NCBI RefSeq assembly: GCF_001754075.1
Contig: NZ_MIEH01000018.1
Span: 1 to 64,000 of the forward strand
DNA: 64,000 nt
From: Merdimonas faecis
GTDB taxonomy: Bacteria > Bacillota > Clostridia > Lachnospirales > Lachnospiraceae
Direction of reading: 5' to 3'
Shown: one piece after another, positions 34,818-43,413 of the stretch
How the letters are laid out: each line of letters starts with the position of its first letter
Numbering within the stretch: the stretch's first letter is position 1
Made by a program: the position numbers and the translations under genes
The notes under the pieces: generated by a model
What the model saw: only the letters and a program-made list of their open reading frames with translations
Database searches by the model: none
Told to the model about the DNA's origin: nothing

Positions 34818-36699
34818 TCAGGGAAAACCAAAGGTTACCAGGGGCACGATCGAGACGGCAAAACGGCTGCTTGGATATGTGACTAGTACTTATAAAGTGC
34901 AGTTTATCCTTGTGCTGATCTGTATTCTGATTAGTTCGGTTGCCAGTATATCTGTATCCTTATCACTGCGTTTTCTGTTGGATGACTTTATCATCCCTCT
35001 GATCGGGAAAAAGAACCCGGACTATTCGGAACTTTATATGGCGCTTACCGTGCTGGCATGTATTTTCATGGCGGGAGTGCTGGCTTCGTTCCTGTATACC
35101 CGTCTGATGGTTGTGATCGGCCAGGGTGTTTTGAAGAGAGTCAGAGATGAAATGTTTGAGCATATGCAAAAGCTGCCGATCCGGTATTTTGACCAGAATA
35201 CCAACGGATCCATCATGAGTTTGTATACTAACGATACGGATACGCTGCGACAGATGATCAATCAGTCGATTCCGCAGGTACTGATGTCTGCATTTACGAT
35301 CGTGGTTACTTTTATCGCAATGGTGGCATTGAGTCCGATCCTGACGCTCCTTGCGGTGCTGGTGATCGGAGTGATGATCCTGGTGGCGAAATTTATCGGA
35401 GGAAACAGCGGAAAATATTTTATCCGGCAGCAGCTGGATCTGGCAAATATTACTGGTTTTGTGGAAGAGCGGATGAACGGACAGAGAGTCGTGAAAGTAT
35501 TCAACCATGAAAGAAAGTCGGAGCAGGAGTTTGACGTACTTAATGAAAAGCTGTATGAGAGTGCGGCGAATGCCCATACGTTTGCCAGTATCATGGGGCC
35601 GGTCATCGGAAACATCGGGAATCTTCAGTTCGTGCTGACGGCAGTGCTGGGAGGGTTCCTGTCCGTCATGGGAATCGGCAATATTACGCTGGGTGTTATG
35701 GCGTCCTACCTGCAGTTTACCAAGAGCTTTACGCAGCCTTTCATGCAGGTGGCTCAGCAGTTTAATGCGATTGTTATGGCACTGGCGGGAGCGGAACGGA
35801 TCTTTGCTCTTATGGACGAAGAGCCGGAGAAAGATGAGGGTTATGTGACGCTTGTGAATGCCAGAAGGGATGAAAACGGGGAAATTGTCGAGTGCAGGGA
35901 ACGTACCGGCATGTGGGCCTGGAAGCATCCGCACCAGGCAGACGGCACGGTGACATACACAGAGCTGAAGGGCGATGTAAGATTTTATGATATGTCCTTT
36001 GGCTATGAGCCGGACCACATGGTCCTTCATGACCTGACATTGTATGCGAAGCCGGGACAGAAGCTGGCCTTTGTAGGTTCTACGGGGGCAGGAAAGACCA
36101 CCATTACCAACCTGATCAACCGTTTCTATGATGTACAGGACGGAAAGATCCGCTATGACGGTATTAATATCAATAAGATCAAAAAGGCAGATCTGCGCCA
36201 TTCTCTGGGCATTGTGCTGCAGGATACCCATCTGTTTACCGGAACGATCATGGAAAATATCCGGTACGGCAAGCTGGACGCGACAGACGAAGAAGTCTAC
36301 AGCGCGGCAAAGCTGGCCCATGCAGATCAGTTCATTAAGATGCTGCCAAATGGCTATGATACCATGCTGACCGGGGACGGAGAGGAGCTTTCCCAGGGAC
36401 AAAGACAGCTTCTGGCTATAGCAAGGGCTGCTATTGCAGACCCGCCGGTATTGATCCTGGATGAGGCAACATCCAGTATTGACACCAGGACAGAGAGCAT
36501 TGTCCAGCAGGGAATGGATAACCTGATGAAGGGGCGTACAGTCTTTGTCATCGCCCACAGGCTTTCTACCATCCGGAACAGTGATGCGATCATGGTGCTG
36601 GAGCATGGACGGATCATCGAAAGAGGCGATCATGAGGATCTGATCGCACAGAAAGGAACGTATTACCAGCTGTATACCGGAAAACTGGAACTGTCCTAG
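34810..36699 (+). CDS. ABC exporter half-transporter B (catalytic)
   Basis: The 629-residue half-transporter has six TM helices (about 25-325) and an insert of about 40 residues before the ATPase domain (near 350-395). Walker A is GSTGAGKTT, the signature is the variant LSQGQRQ, Walker B LILDEATSSID carries the catalytic Glu, and the switch His is in VIAHRLSTI. It would pair with the preceding degenerate half in the membrane. Its start overlaps that gene by 8 nt. It is the last gene of the MarR operon and is followed by the copy B palindrome. Confidence 0.94.
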   Translation: MSNQGKPKVTRGTIETAKRLLGYVTSTYKVQFILVLICILISSVASISVSLSLRFLLDDFIIPLIGKKNPDYSELYMALTVLACIFMAGVLASFLYTRLMVVIGQGVLKRVRDEMFEHMQKLPIRYFDQNTNGSIMSLYTNDTDTLRQMINQSIPQVLMSAFTIVVTFIAMVALSPILTLLAVLVIGVMILVAKFIGGNSGKYFIRQQLDLANITGFVEERMNGQRVVKVFNHERKSEQEFDVLNEKLYESAANAHTFASIMGPVIGNIGNLQFVLTAVLGGFLSVMGIGNITLGVMASYLQFTKSFTQPFMQVAQQFNAIVMALAGAERIFALMDEEPEKDEGYVTLVNARRDENGEIVECRERTGMWAWKHPHQADGTVTYTELKGDVRFYDMSFGYEPDHMVLHDLTLYAKPGQKLAFVGSTGAGKTTITNLINRFYDVQDGKIRYDGININKIKKADLRHSLGIVLQDTHLFTGTIMENIRYGKLDATDEEVYSAAKLAHADQFIKMLPNGYDTMLTGDGEELSQGQRQLLAIARAAIADPPVLILDEATSSIDTRTESIVQQGMDNLMKGRTVFVIAHRLSTIRNSDAIMVLEHGRIIERGDHEDLIAQKGTYYQLYTGKLELS

Positions 36700-36728
36700 A
36701 GAAGTGAAAGGGGACAGGGGCAAACGCA

Positions 36729-36769
36729 AATGGGGACGTACACTTTTGCAAAAAGTGTACGTCCCCATT
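36729..36769. repeat. GGGGAC/GTCCCC palindrome, copy B
   Basis: Nineteen-bp perfect arms (AATGGGGACGTACACTTTT and its complement) enclose a 3-nt loop. A partial GGGGAC unit also lies at 36711-36716. The outer GGGGAC/GTCCCC core is shared with copies A, C and D, while the inner part (GTACACTTTT) differs. It lies between convergent genes (exporter half B and the NSS symporter), where it could terminate both. Confidence 0.88.
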
Positions 36770-36775
36770 GTACAT

Positions 36776-38131
36776 TTACAGTTTAAACCATCCCATGGCA
36801 TTTGCCACGGAGCTTACCAGGATCAGGATCAGGAACACGGGTGTGATCCATTTGATCATGACGGTAAACAGTTTCTCGCCGACGAATTTGCCATTGCTTC
36901 TTCGAACTTCCTCGGAGATCGTTTTTGGACCGACGAAGAAGCCGACGAAGATGCAGGTGAAGAAAGCTACGATCGGCATCATGACGCTGTTGCTTATGAA
37001 ATCCATGATATCCAGGATGGTCATGCCTGCCCAGGTAATGAAGGAAAGCGGGCCGAATCCCAGAGAGGACGGAATTCCCATTACAAGAGCCAGGACTGCA
37101 ACAAAGATGCAGGCGGATCTCCGGCTCCAGTGGAATTTATCCCGGAAAATGGATACAATGGTTTCCATCAGGGAGATGGAAGAAGTCAGCGCCGCAAAAA
37201 TGACCAGCAGGAAGAAGGCTGCACCTACAGCGTTTCCAAACTGCATGCTGTCAAACACTTTCGGCAGTATGACGAACATCAGGCTTGGACCGCTCTGCAG
37301 GATCTTAGGATCTCCGCCGGAAAAGACGAAGACCGCCGGGATAACCATAAGGCCGGCCAGAAAAGCGATCGCGGTATCAAAAATCTCGATCTGCCGGACA
37401 GAGCTTTCCAGATTTGTGTCCTTTCGCATATAAGAACCATAAGTTACCATGATACCCATGGCCAGAGACATAGAGTAGAAGAGCTGTCCCATGGCAGCCA
37501 GGATTGTTTTGACAGAAACATCCGCCATCTGCGGTTTTACATAATAAGCAAGACCGTCCATAGCGCCATTAAGTGTCAGGCAGTAGACAGAGATGCCGAT
37601 TGCAAGAAGGACAAGGATCGGCATCATGAATTTGCTGACCTTCTCAATACCCTTCTCTACGCCAAGAAGGACGATGACAGCAGTTACGCCAAGGAAGATC
37701 AGAAACCATCCAAGAGGCTCGAATGTGCCGCCGACGAAACCTGTAAAATAGTCGTCTCCGGCTGCGGCAGATGCTCCGCCGGAAAGGAATACGAAAAAGT
37801 ATTTGATGACCCATCCGCCGATGACAGAATAATAGGGAAAGATAATAATCGGAACAAGTGCGGCCAGGATCCCCAGGAAGCCGAAACGAGAGTCCAGGGA
37901 TTTAAAGGCGCCGATAGCGCTAAGACCTGTTTTGCGTCCGATGGCAATTTCTGCGATCATCAGAGAAAAGCCGAAGGTGACTGCCAGGATCAGATAAACC
38001 AAAAGGAATGTGCCGCCTCCGTACTGCGCCGCCAGATATGGAAAACGCCAGATATTTCCAAGGCCGACGGCAGAACCGGCTGCCGCGAGGACAAAGCCAA
38101 GCTTGCCGGAAAAACTGCTTCTGTTATTCAT
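36776..38131 (-). CDS. neurotransmitter:sodium symporter family transporter
   Basis: The 451-residue, roughly 11-12-TM protein has the NSS signature AAAGSAVGLGNIWRFPY near its N-terminus (first sodium and substrate site). FGFSLMIAEIAIGRKTG follows TM2. Bacterial members carry amino acids such as tryptophan, tyrosine or leucine with sodium; the substrate is not predictable. The start is ATG 38131, preceded by GGAGGG 10 nt away; the frame is open upstream without a site. It is a single-gene unit on the minus strand. Confidence 0.92.
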   Translation of the reverse strand: MNNRSSFSGKLGFVLAAAGSAVGLGNIWRFPYLAAQYGGGTFLLVYLILAVTFGFSLMIAEIAIGRKTGLSAIGAFKSLDSRFGFLGILAALVPIIIFPYYSVIGGWVIKYFFVFLSGGASAAAGDDYFTGFVGGTFEPLGWFLIFLGVTAVIVLLGVEKGIEKVSKFMMPILVLLAIGISVYCLTLNGAMDGLAYYVKPQMADVSVKTILAAMGQLFYSMSLAMGIMVTYGSYMRKDTNLESSVRQIEIFDTAIAFLAGLMVIPAVFVFSGGDPKILQSGPSLMFVILPKVFDSMQFGNAVGAAFFLLVIFAALTSSISLMETIVSIFRDKFHWSRRSACIFVAVLALVMGIPSSLGFGPLSFITWAGMTILDIMDFISNSVMMPIVAFFTCIFVGFFVGPKTISEEVRRSNGKFVGEKLFTVMIKWITPVFLILILVSSVANAMGWFKL

Positions 38132-38202
38132 TTGTAAAACCCTCCTCAATGTACTTGTAATACGTTTCTCTTTGTAGTATGATAACAACGCATGTTCTTC
38201 TT

Positions 38203-38231
38203 ATTATATAGAAAGAGAGCCCGATGTACAA
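38203..38231 (-). promoter_or_regulatory. promoter of NSS symporter gene
   Basis: On the minus strand TTGTAC (38226-38231) and TATAAT (38203-38208) are 17 bp apart, about 70 bp before the start codon. Confidence 0.7.
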
Positions 38232-38268
38232 GAGATAAAATTAACAGAATTTTAGCAAAAAAATCTTA

Positions 38269-38297
38269 TTGACAGAAGGGGAAATGTATGATAAGAT
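38269..38297 (+). promoter_or_regulatory. promoter of infC-rpmI-rplT
   Basis: TTGACA (38269-38274) and TAAGAT (38292-38297) are 17 bp apart. Confidence 0.72.
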
Positions 38298-38303
38298 AAC
38301 ATA

Positions 38304-38472
38304 CGTATGAAAAAGAAAGTAGAGTATCCACTCTCACCATAGCACAAGCGGGTGACTATTGGTTGATATTGTGTAGAAAAATGTATCTTTTATGATAGCG
38401 TTTTTTGTGCTGATATGCAAGTGGATAGTCTCGAACTGTTCACTTATTTTTTTGTGATGGAGGTACAGGACA
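38304..38472 (+). ncRNA. L20-type leader of infC-rpmI-rplT
   Basis: The 5' untranslated region of about 170 nt contains TATCCACT (about 38326) and the distant complement AGTGGATA (about 38420). The inner pair CACCATAGCA/...GGTGACTATTGG would allow a long-range helix or pseudoknot. In Bacillota this operon is controlled by L20 binding to such a leader, so I assign it on position plus pairing. I do not see a clear run-of-T terminator before infC, although TTTTTTT occurs at about 38446. It fills the gene-free stretch 38132-38472. Confidence 0.7.
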
Positions 38473-38979
38473 ATTAGCGAGTTAATGATCAACGGGCAGA
38501 TCCGTGACAAAGAGGTCCGGGTAATTGGAGAAAACGGAGAACAGATAGGGATTATGTCGCCCAGGGAAGCTATGAAGATTGCACAGGAAGCGGAACTGGA
38601 CTTGGTGAAGATCGCCCCGAAGGCACAGCCTCCGGTATGCAAGATCATCGATTATGGAAAATATAAGTATGAACTTGCAAGAAAAGAAAAAGAGGCGAGA
38701 AAGAAACAGAAAACGGTGGAGATCAAAGAAGTGCGCCTTTCACCGAATATCGACACCAATGACCTGAACACCAAGGTCAACAATGCAAAGAAATTTATCA
38801 GCAAAGGCAATAAGGTAAAAGTCACACTGCGTTTCCGCGGACGTGAAATGGCCCATGTACAGCAGAGCAGACATATCCTGGACGATTTTGCAAAAATGCT
38901 GGAAGACATGGCGGTCGTTGAAAAGGCACCGAAGCTGGAAGGCAGGAACATGAGCATGGTTTTAACTGAAAAACGTTAA
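38473..38979 (+). CDS. infC: translation initiation factor IF-3
   Basis: IF-3 checks the start codon and keeps 30S subunits free. The 168-residue protein shows the N-domain ([20 protein letters not shown]), a lysine-rich linker helix and the C-domain ([15 protein letters not shown]). The start is the rare codon ATT at 38473: GGAGG (38459-38463) lies exactly 9 nt upstream, whereas the first in-frame ATG (38485) is 21 nt away. ATT/AUU starts are known for infC and serve autoregulation. It is first in the operon with rpmI and rplT. Confidence 0.93.
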   Translation: MSELMINGQIRDKEVRVIGENGEQIGIMSPREAMKIAQEAELDLVKIAPKAQPPVCKIIDYGKYKYELARKEKEARKKQKTVEIKEVRLSPNIDTNDLNTKVNNAKKFISKGNKVKVTLRFRGREMAHVQQSRHILDDFAKMLEDMAVVEKAPKLEGRNMSMVLTEKR

Positions 38980-39010
38980 AAATACATTTCATTTTAAGGA
39001 GGAGCTTATT

Positions 39011-39208
39011 ATGCCAAAAATCAAAACAAATAGAGCAGCTGCAAAGCGCTTCAAAAAGACAGGTACAGGAAAGTTAGTTAGAAATAAAGCTTACAAGAGC
39101 CATATCTTAACTAAGAAATCTACCAAGAGAAAAAGAAATCTTAGGAAACCTACAGTTACAGATGCAACAAATGTAAAGAACATGAAAAAGGTATTACCGT
39201 ATCTGTAA
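39011..39208 (+). CDS. rpmI: ribosomal protein L35
   Basis: The 65-residue, very basic protein has the L35 signature [20 protein letters not shown] and [17 protein letters not shown]. It is part of the 50S subunit. AAGGAGG precedes ATG 39011. It lies 31 nt after infC and 34 nt before rplT, the conserved order in Bacillota. Confidence 0.97.
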   Translation: MPKIKTNRAAAKRFKKTGTGKLVRNKAYKSHILTKKSTKRKRNLRKPTVTDATNVKNMKKVLPYL

Positions 39209-39242
39209 GATATCAGTGAGGATAGAAGGAGGAAAATAAGAG

Positions 39243-39599
39243 ATGGCAAGAATTAAAGGCGGATTAAACGCAAAGAAGAAACATAACAGAACTTTAAAAC
39301 TGGCAAAAGGATATAGAGGAGCACGCTCCAAACAGTACAGAGTAGCTAAGCAGTCTGTCATGAGAGCACTGGCTTCTTCCTACGCAGGAAGAAAACAGCG
39401 CAAGCGTCAGATGCGTCAGCTGTGGATCGCACGTATCAATGCGGCTGCAAGAATGAACGGTCTGTCCTACAGCAAGTTCATGCACGGCCTGAAGCTGGCT
39501 AATGTAGACATGAACAGAAAAATGCTGGCTGAGATGGCTGTTAATGATAAAGAAGGCTTTACCGCACTGGCAGAGGCTGCAAAGGCAAAGCTTGCTTAA
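39243..39599 (+). CDS. rplT: ribosomal protein L20
   Basis: The 118-residue protein has the L20 signatures [18 protein letters not shown] and [20 protein letters not shown]. It is needed early in 50S assembly and is the likely autorepressor acting on the leader at 38304-38472. AGGAGG precedes ATG 39243. A terminator and then the copy C palindrome follow. Confidence 0.97.
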   Translation: MARIKGGLNAKKKHNRTLKLAKGYRGARSKQYRVAKQSVMRALASSYAGRKQRKRQMRQLWIARINAAARMNGLSYSKFMHGLKLANVDMNRKMLAEMAVNDKEGFTALAEAAKAKLA

Positions 39600-39623
39600 G
39601 TTTAAAAGATAGAGTAAACCAGA

Positions 39624-39656
39624 GGAACCGGGACAAATATGTTCCGGTTCTTTTTA
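39624..39656 (+). terminator. terminator of infC-rpmI-rplT
   Basis: GAACCGG (39625-39631) pairs with CCGGTTC (39644-39650) and TTTTT follows. The copy C palindrome begins immediately after it. Confidence 0.82.
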
Positions 39657-39711
39657 TATGTCAATTGGGGACGGGGGATTTCTGAAAATCCCCCGTCCCC
39701 AATTGACATAT
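39656..39711. repeat. GGGGAC/GTCCCC palindrome, copy C
   Basis: This is the longest copy: 26 perfectly paired bp and a 4-nt loop. The core GGGGACGGGGGATTT is the same as in copies A and D. It fills the space between rplT and the convergent response regulator gene, ending 7 nt before that gene's stop codon. Confidence 0.92.
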
Positions 39712-39717
39712 CTGAAC

Positions 39718-40299
39718 TCACGGCTGGAAAATATGGAGGAGCTCGTGTTGATTTTTCAGTCTCAGCTTTTTAAAGATTGCTGTTTTTTGATTAGCGATCG
39801 TTTTTTCTGATGACAGTATCTCCACATCTCTTCCAAGCATCATATCAAAAACAGTCCTTTCGGCGCTGGAAAGCTCCTGAAGAATCAGTTCCTGGATAAA
39901 ACGTTCCTGAACGGTGGTTCCCGCTGCGGTTTCACGGATGATCTCACAGAGATTCCGGCACTGGCTTTTAAAGATATACCCGGATGCAAAAGACTCCTTA
40001 CTGGCGGAAATGACGATCGACGGTTCCTCAAAGGATGTCAGAAGAAGTACCTTTGCATTGGTGGAAAGCCGGATTTTTCTGGAAACGCCGATTCCGTCCA
40101 GCTGGTTTCCGGAGAGGTTGAGATCGGTCAGCACGATATCCGGATTTAGGGACCGTGCCAGTTCCAGACCGGCCAGAGCTGTTTCTGCGTAGGTGCAGAA
40201 GTGGATATCCTCTGTGTGTTCAATGGTATTCCGGATCAGATATACAAAATCAATATCATTCTCAATCAATAAAATACGTATTTTATTACAGATTTTCAT
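39718..40299 (-). CDS. response regulator with LuxR-like output
   Basis: The 193-residue protein has a receiver domain (about 8-120) with phospho-acceptor Asp in DIVLTDLNLSG and the conserved Thr in LLLTSFEEP. A short C-terminal HTH of the LuxR/NarL type follows (LSSAERTVFDMMLGRDV and KTIANQKTAIFKKLRL). The start is ATG 40299, with GGGAGG upstream, and it overlaps the kinase gene by 14 nt. It is partner of the 7TM kinase. Their shared promoter faces the FHA/kinase island, so it may regulate that island. Confidence 0.87.
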   Translation of the reverse strand: MKICNKIRILLIENDIDFVYLIRNTIEHTEDIHFCTYAETALAGLELARSLNPDIVLTDLNLSGNQLDGIGVSRKIRLSTNAKVLLLTSFEEPSIVISASKESFASGYIFKSQCRNLCEIIRETAAGTTVQERFIQELILQELSSAERTVFDMMLGRDVEILSSEKTIANQKTAIFKKLRLKNQHELLHIFQP

Positions 40300-41707
40300 C
40301 AGATACAGCCTCCCTCTTCCGGATTCTTTTTGCAGGAAAAGAAAGAGTGAAACTGCTCCCGGCATGGGGAGTACTTTTCACTTCTATAGATCCGGCGTGT
40401 TTTTCCATGATTTTCATACAGTAAGGAAGCCCCAGACCGAAATTGGTTTCTGTGGCCTTGGTCGTATAATAGGGCTCAAAAATGTGCCGGAGGTGTTCTT
40501 TCTCCATACCGATTCCTGTGTCGCAGATCGTGATCAGATATTTTTTCCTTCTGCTGTCGATATAGTCGGTAATATAGATCTCCCCTTTGTTTCCGGAAAT
40601 GCGAAGAGCGTCTACAGCATTTGCGATTAAATTATGAAAGATTTCATGCAGAAGCAAAGGGTCGCAGTACAGCAGTATTTCCTGGTTCAGGTGACAGGTC
40701 AGGGTGTTTCCGTCCAGGACTGAATCGGAAGAGTAAAAGGGATATAGAGAATCGGGGGAGACCCAGGACTCTACAAGTGTGAGCTGCTGGGAGTATTTTT
40801 TAACCCTGTCACAGTAGTTCTGGATACCAAGCAAAGAACGTTCCATAATCTCAAACTCCGGAGGAAGATCACCGCTGTCTTTTAAAACATGCTGTTTCAG
40901 ATTTGAAATACACCAATTCAGCTTTACAGTATAATTCTTTAACATATGTACAGTCAGTTCAGCGTTTCTGTTGACAAATTCATTCCCGGAATCCCAGGTG
41001 AAATTTTCAATATTCAGCTTTAGACCCATAAGCCCCTCTTTGCTTGCAATATACAGGTAAAGAATTACGCAGATAAACAGGATCAATACATTTCCCTGCC
41101 AAAGCTTGAAGTATCTTGTGAGCATCAGCGGATGGACAATGAAGATTGTAGCCAGCCAATACATCAACGGTGGAAGGATGATAATGGAAACAAGGATCTT
41201 TTGCTTTTTAGCAGTATGATCCTGTTCCTTTAGGATAGCGCCAATGAACAGGAACGTAGAGACTGCTCCCAGTATCAGATTGTAGGTGCTTAGAAAATAC
41301 CAAAAAGAGGGATCTTCTGTCTGATGGATGCGGAATTCCAGCGGGGGAAATCGTAAAGACAGCAGAAGAATGCAAAAGGCAGAACCAATCTGAAATCCGT
41401 AATAGACACGGGGGCGATGCTGCGGCAGTCCGGCAAAATTCATGGCAAACACTACGCAGGCGGCCATGGCAAAGTCATACAGCATCCAGGTCATCACAGA
41501 ATAGATATCATCAGCGGCACGGGCGGAAATCAGATCCTGTGCCTGCAGATATGGAACTATGTTATAGTAAAATAATTCCTTCAGGATACCGAGAGACAGG
41601 AGCAGACCTGCGCAGACACACCACAGATTTGTCCGGTTGTTTTTCCCGGAAATATATACCAGAAAGATAAAAAAAGCCAATATTATGATATAGATCAGAT
41701 TAATCAT
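40286..41707 (-). CDS. 7TM sensor histidine kinase
   Basis: The 473-residue protein has seven hydrophobic segments in the first 225 residues and no large extracellular domain. The dimerisation region has the likely phospho-His in VHMLKNYTVKLNW (near 256), and the HATPase domain has HEIFHNLIANAVDAL, CDTGIGMEKEHL and GLGLPYCMKIMEKH. The architecture suits sensing of a membrane-borne or small lipophilic signal. It is translationally coupled to the response regulator and divergent from the FHA gene, with 161 bp between the two start codons. Confidence 0.87.
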   Translation of the reverse strand: MINLIYIIILAFFIFLVYISGKNNRTNLWCVCAGLLLSLGILKELFYYNIVPYLQAQDLISARAADDIYSVMTWMLYDFAMAACVVFAMNFAGLPQHRPRVYYGFQIGSAFCILLLSLRFPPLEFRIHQTEDPSFWYFLSTYNLILGAVSTFLFIGAILKEQDHTAKKQKILVSIIILPPLMYWLATIFIVHPLMLTRYFKLWQGNVLILFICVILYLYIASKEGLMGLKLNIENFTWDSGNEFVNRNAELTVHMLKNYTVKLNWCISNLKQHVLKDSGDLPPEFEIMERSLLGIQNYCDRVKKYSQQLTLVESWVSPDSLYPFYSSDSVLDGNTLTCHLNQEILLYCDPLLLHEIFHNLIANAVDALRISGNKGEIYITDYIDSRRKKYLITICDTGIGMEKEHLRHIFEPYYTTKATETNFGLGLPYCMKIMEKHAGSIEVKSTPHAGSSFTLSFPAKRIRKREAVSDENL

Positions 41708-41734
41708 GTTCCCACCTCATATCCATTATCATTT

Positions 41735-41743
41735 ATTATAGCA
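41735..41743 (-). promoter_or_regulatory. extended -10 promoter of the 7TM kinase operon
   Basis: The minus strand reads TGCTATAAT (an extended -10), 28 bp before the kinase start codon. No good -35 is visible. Confidence 0.55.
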
Positions 41744-41762
41744 TGCATCGCTGCCGGATGAA

Positions 41763-41802
41763 TCCCAAAAAGTTTGGGAACGCAAAAACAATAGAATATA
41801 AT
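41763..41802 (+). promoter_or_regulatory. promoter and palindromic operator of FHA/kinase island
   Basis: TTGGGA (41774-41779) and TATAAT (41797-41802) are 17 bp apart. The -35 box is the right arm of the perfect 7-bp inverted repeat TCCCAAA-AAG-TTTGGGA (41763-41779). A protein bound there would block this promoter, and could also affect the divergent kinase promoter 20 bp to the left. Confidence 0.65.
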
Positions 41803-41868
41803 ACACTGATATTAAATTTACGAAATCTTTTATACAGCAATGGAAAAAGGAATAGGAGGAAGAAGGTT

Positions 41869-42483
41869 ATGGCAGTAGTTCAATGCCCGAACGGGCATAG
41901 TTATGACAACAGCAGGCACGCAAGATGTCCTTACTGTACGGGTAGCCAGACCATCGGCGTAACGGTGCCTTTAGGAGTACAGGAGACAGACGGGACAGGA
42001 GGAGGCCCGCAGAATGGGGGAGTGAACGGAGGGTTCCCAAGGACAATGCCCGTGCAGGGGCAGATGCCGGCACCTGGAGGTGTCGGAGTGACGGAACCTT
42101 ATCAGAATGTGACGAAGGCGCTGGAAATCAACGAAGAAGGCGTATCGGCCGTCGTGGGTTGGCTGGTGTGTATTGAGGGAAAGAAAAAGGGAAAAGATTT
42201 CCGGATCCATGGACAGAGGAATTTTCTGGGAAGGGCCGGCTCGAATGATATCTGTATTGATTTTGACGATAGTGTATCGGCAGTGGATAATGTGATCATA
42301 TCCTACAACGATAAGAACAATAAATTTTACATACAGATCGGAGAGCATCAGAAAAACAACGTGTATCTGAATGACGAAATGCTGCTGGCACCAATGGAGC
42401 TAAAGGAAAACGATGTGATAGAAATGGGAGAGACAAAGCTGATGTTCCGCCCATTCTGCAATGACACCTTCCGCTGGGAGTGA
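41869..42483 (+). CDS. zinc-ribbon FHA-domain protein
   Basis: The 204-residue soluble protein begins with a zinc-ribbon-like element, CPNGHSYDNSRHARCPYC (about 6-23). A Gly/Pro/Gln-rich linker leads to a C-terminal FHA domain (about 110-195) with the phosphothreonine-binding core FLGRAGSNDICI and ...VDNVIISYNDKNNKFYI. FHA domains bind pThr peptides. AGGAGG lies before ATG 41869; the frame is open upstream without a site. It is the first gene of a seven-gene operon and a likely reader of the kinase product. Confidence 0.85.
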   Translation: MAVVQCPNGHSYDNSRHARCPYCTGSQTIGVTVPLGVQETDGTGGGPQNGGVNGGFPRTMPVQGQMPAPGGVGVTEPYQNVTKALEINEEGVSAVVGWLVCIEGKKKGKDFRIHGQRNFLGRAGSNDICIDFDDSVSAVDNVIISYNDKNNKFYIQIGEHQKNNVYLNDEMLLAPMELKENDVIEMGETKLMFRPFCNDTFRWE

Positions 42484-42489
42484 TGAGAG

Positions 42490-43413
42490 ATGTTCTGGAA
42501 AAAGAAGAAAAAGAAAAAAGAACAGCAGGCCGTACAGGCTGCAATCGGAAAGACAGAAGAATTTCCGGAGGAGTCCGGCATTACCGTATCATTTACCGGT
42601 ATGGGGGCGAAGGTCAGGATCGGCAATGCACAGCATATCGGAGACCGGGGAGGGCAGGAGGATTCCTTTGGTTTTTCTGACCTGAGCAGTCAGGAGATCA
42701 TAGACAGCAAAGGCATCTGCGCCGTCCTTTCCGACGGCATGGGAGGACTGACCGACGGCAGGAAAGTCAGCGAGTATGTGACCGCAAGGGCCCTTTCCTT
42801 TTTTGAGGAATGGGATATAGAGCAGCCGGCCTGGCCGCAGATGGAAACATTCATAAAAGATACAAACCGTGAGATCTGTGAGGCGTACAGCAGGGACGGA
42901 AAGCCCGGTGCCGGAGCAACGCTGATATTCCTGGCGGTCCTTAATGACCGGGCGTTCTGGTGTTCTGCCGGAGACAGCAGGCTGTATCTTCTGAGGCGCG
43001 GAAAGCTGTACCAGATGAATGAAGACCATGACTACAAAAACCAGCTGCTTGGAAGATATATAGAGAGAGATGGAACGACACTGGAACAGGCATTCGGAGA
43101 CGCACAGGGATCTGCACTGGCTTCCTACATGGGATGCCCCGGAATGACGACTTATGAGTGCAGTGTCCGGGGATTGCCGCTGCAGAACCGGGACCGCTTT
43201 CTCCTGATGTCGGACGGGGTCTATCGGGCTTTGACGGAACAGGAGCTGCTGAAGAGAGAGGGCGAGTCACCGCAGAAGATGTGCGAGCATCTGATCGGAG
43301 ACGCTGAGGCAAAGCAGATGCCGGGACAGGACAATATGACTCTTCTTGCGGTGGAATACCAGTGGGAGGAGCCCTCTGCACCAGAAACAGAGGAGAGGGA
43401 GGAAGAAAAATGA
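42490..43413 (+). CDS. PP2C-family Ser/Thr phosphatase (polybasic N-terminus)
   Basis: The 307-residue protein has a PP2C/PPM domain: DRGGQEDSFG (metal Asp), LSDGMGGLTDG, AGATLIFLAVLN, SAGDSRLYLLRRG and GQDNMTLLAVE. The N-terminus MFWKKKKKKKEQQ is strongly basic and could hold the protein at the membrane surface. It should reverse phosphorylation by the island's kinase. The gene follows the FHA gene by 6 nt and overlaps the protease gene by 4 nt. The A-rich start (lysine codons) might be prone to polymerase slippage. Confidence 0.88.
   Translation: MFWKKKKKKKEQQAVQAAIGKTEEFPEESGITVSFTGMGAKVRIGNAQHIGDRGGQEDSFGFSDLSSQEIIDSKGICAVLSDGMGGLTDGRKVSEYVTARALSFFEEWDIEQPAWPQMETFIKDTNREICEAYSRDGKPGAGATLIFLAVLNDRAFWCSAGDSRLYLLRRGKLYQMNEDHDYKNQLLGRYIERDGTTLEQAFGDAQGSALASYMGCPGMTTYECSVRGLPLQNRDRFLLMSDGVYRALTEQELLKREGESPQKMCEHLIGDAEAKQMPGQDNMTLLAVEYQWEEPSAPETEEREEEK

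Noticed and set aside
34963-36801. 612-codon open frame on the minus strand opposite ABC exporter half B
   Set aside because: It lacks a convincing ribosome binding site. Its translation is rich in His, Arg, Gln and Cys without domains, and it mirrors a well-supported ABC gene. Codon bias of the real gene removes stops from the complement.
36704-38137. 477-codon plus-strand frame opposite the NSS symporter gene
   Set aside because: The translation is full of His, Asp, Lys and Gln with no hydrophobic core, typical of the complement of a membrane-protein gene. The minus-strand NSS signature is unambiguous.
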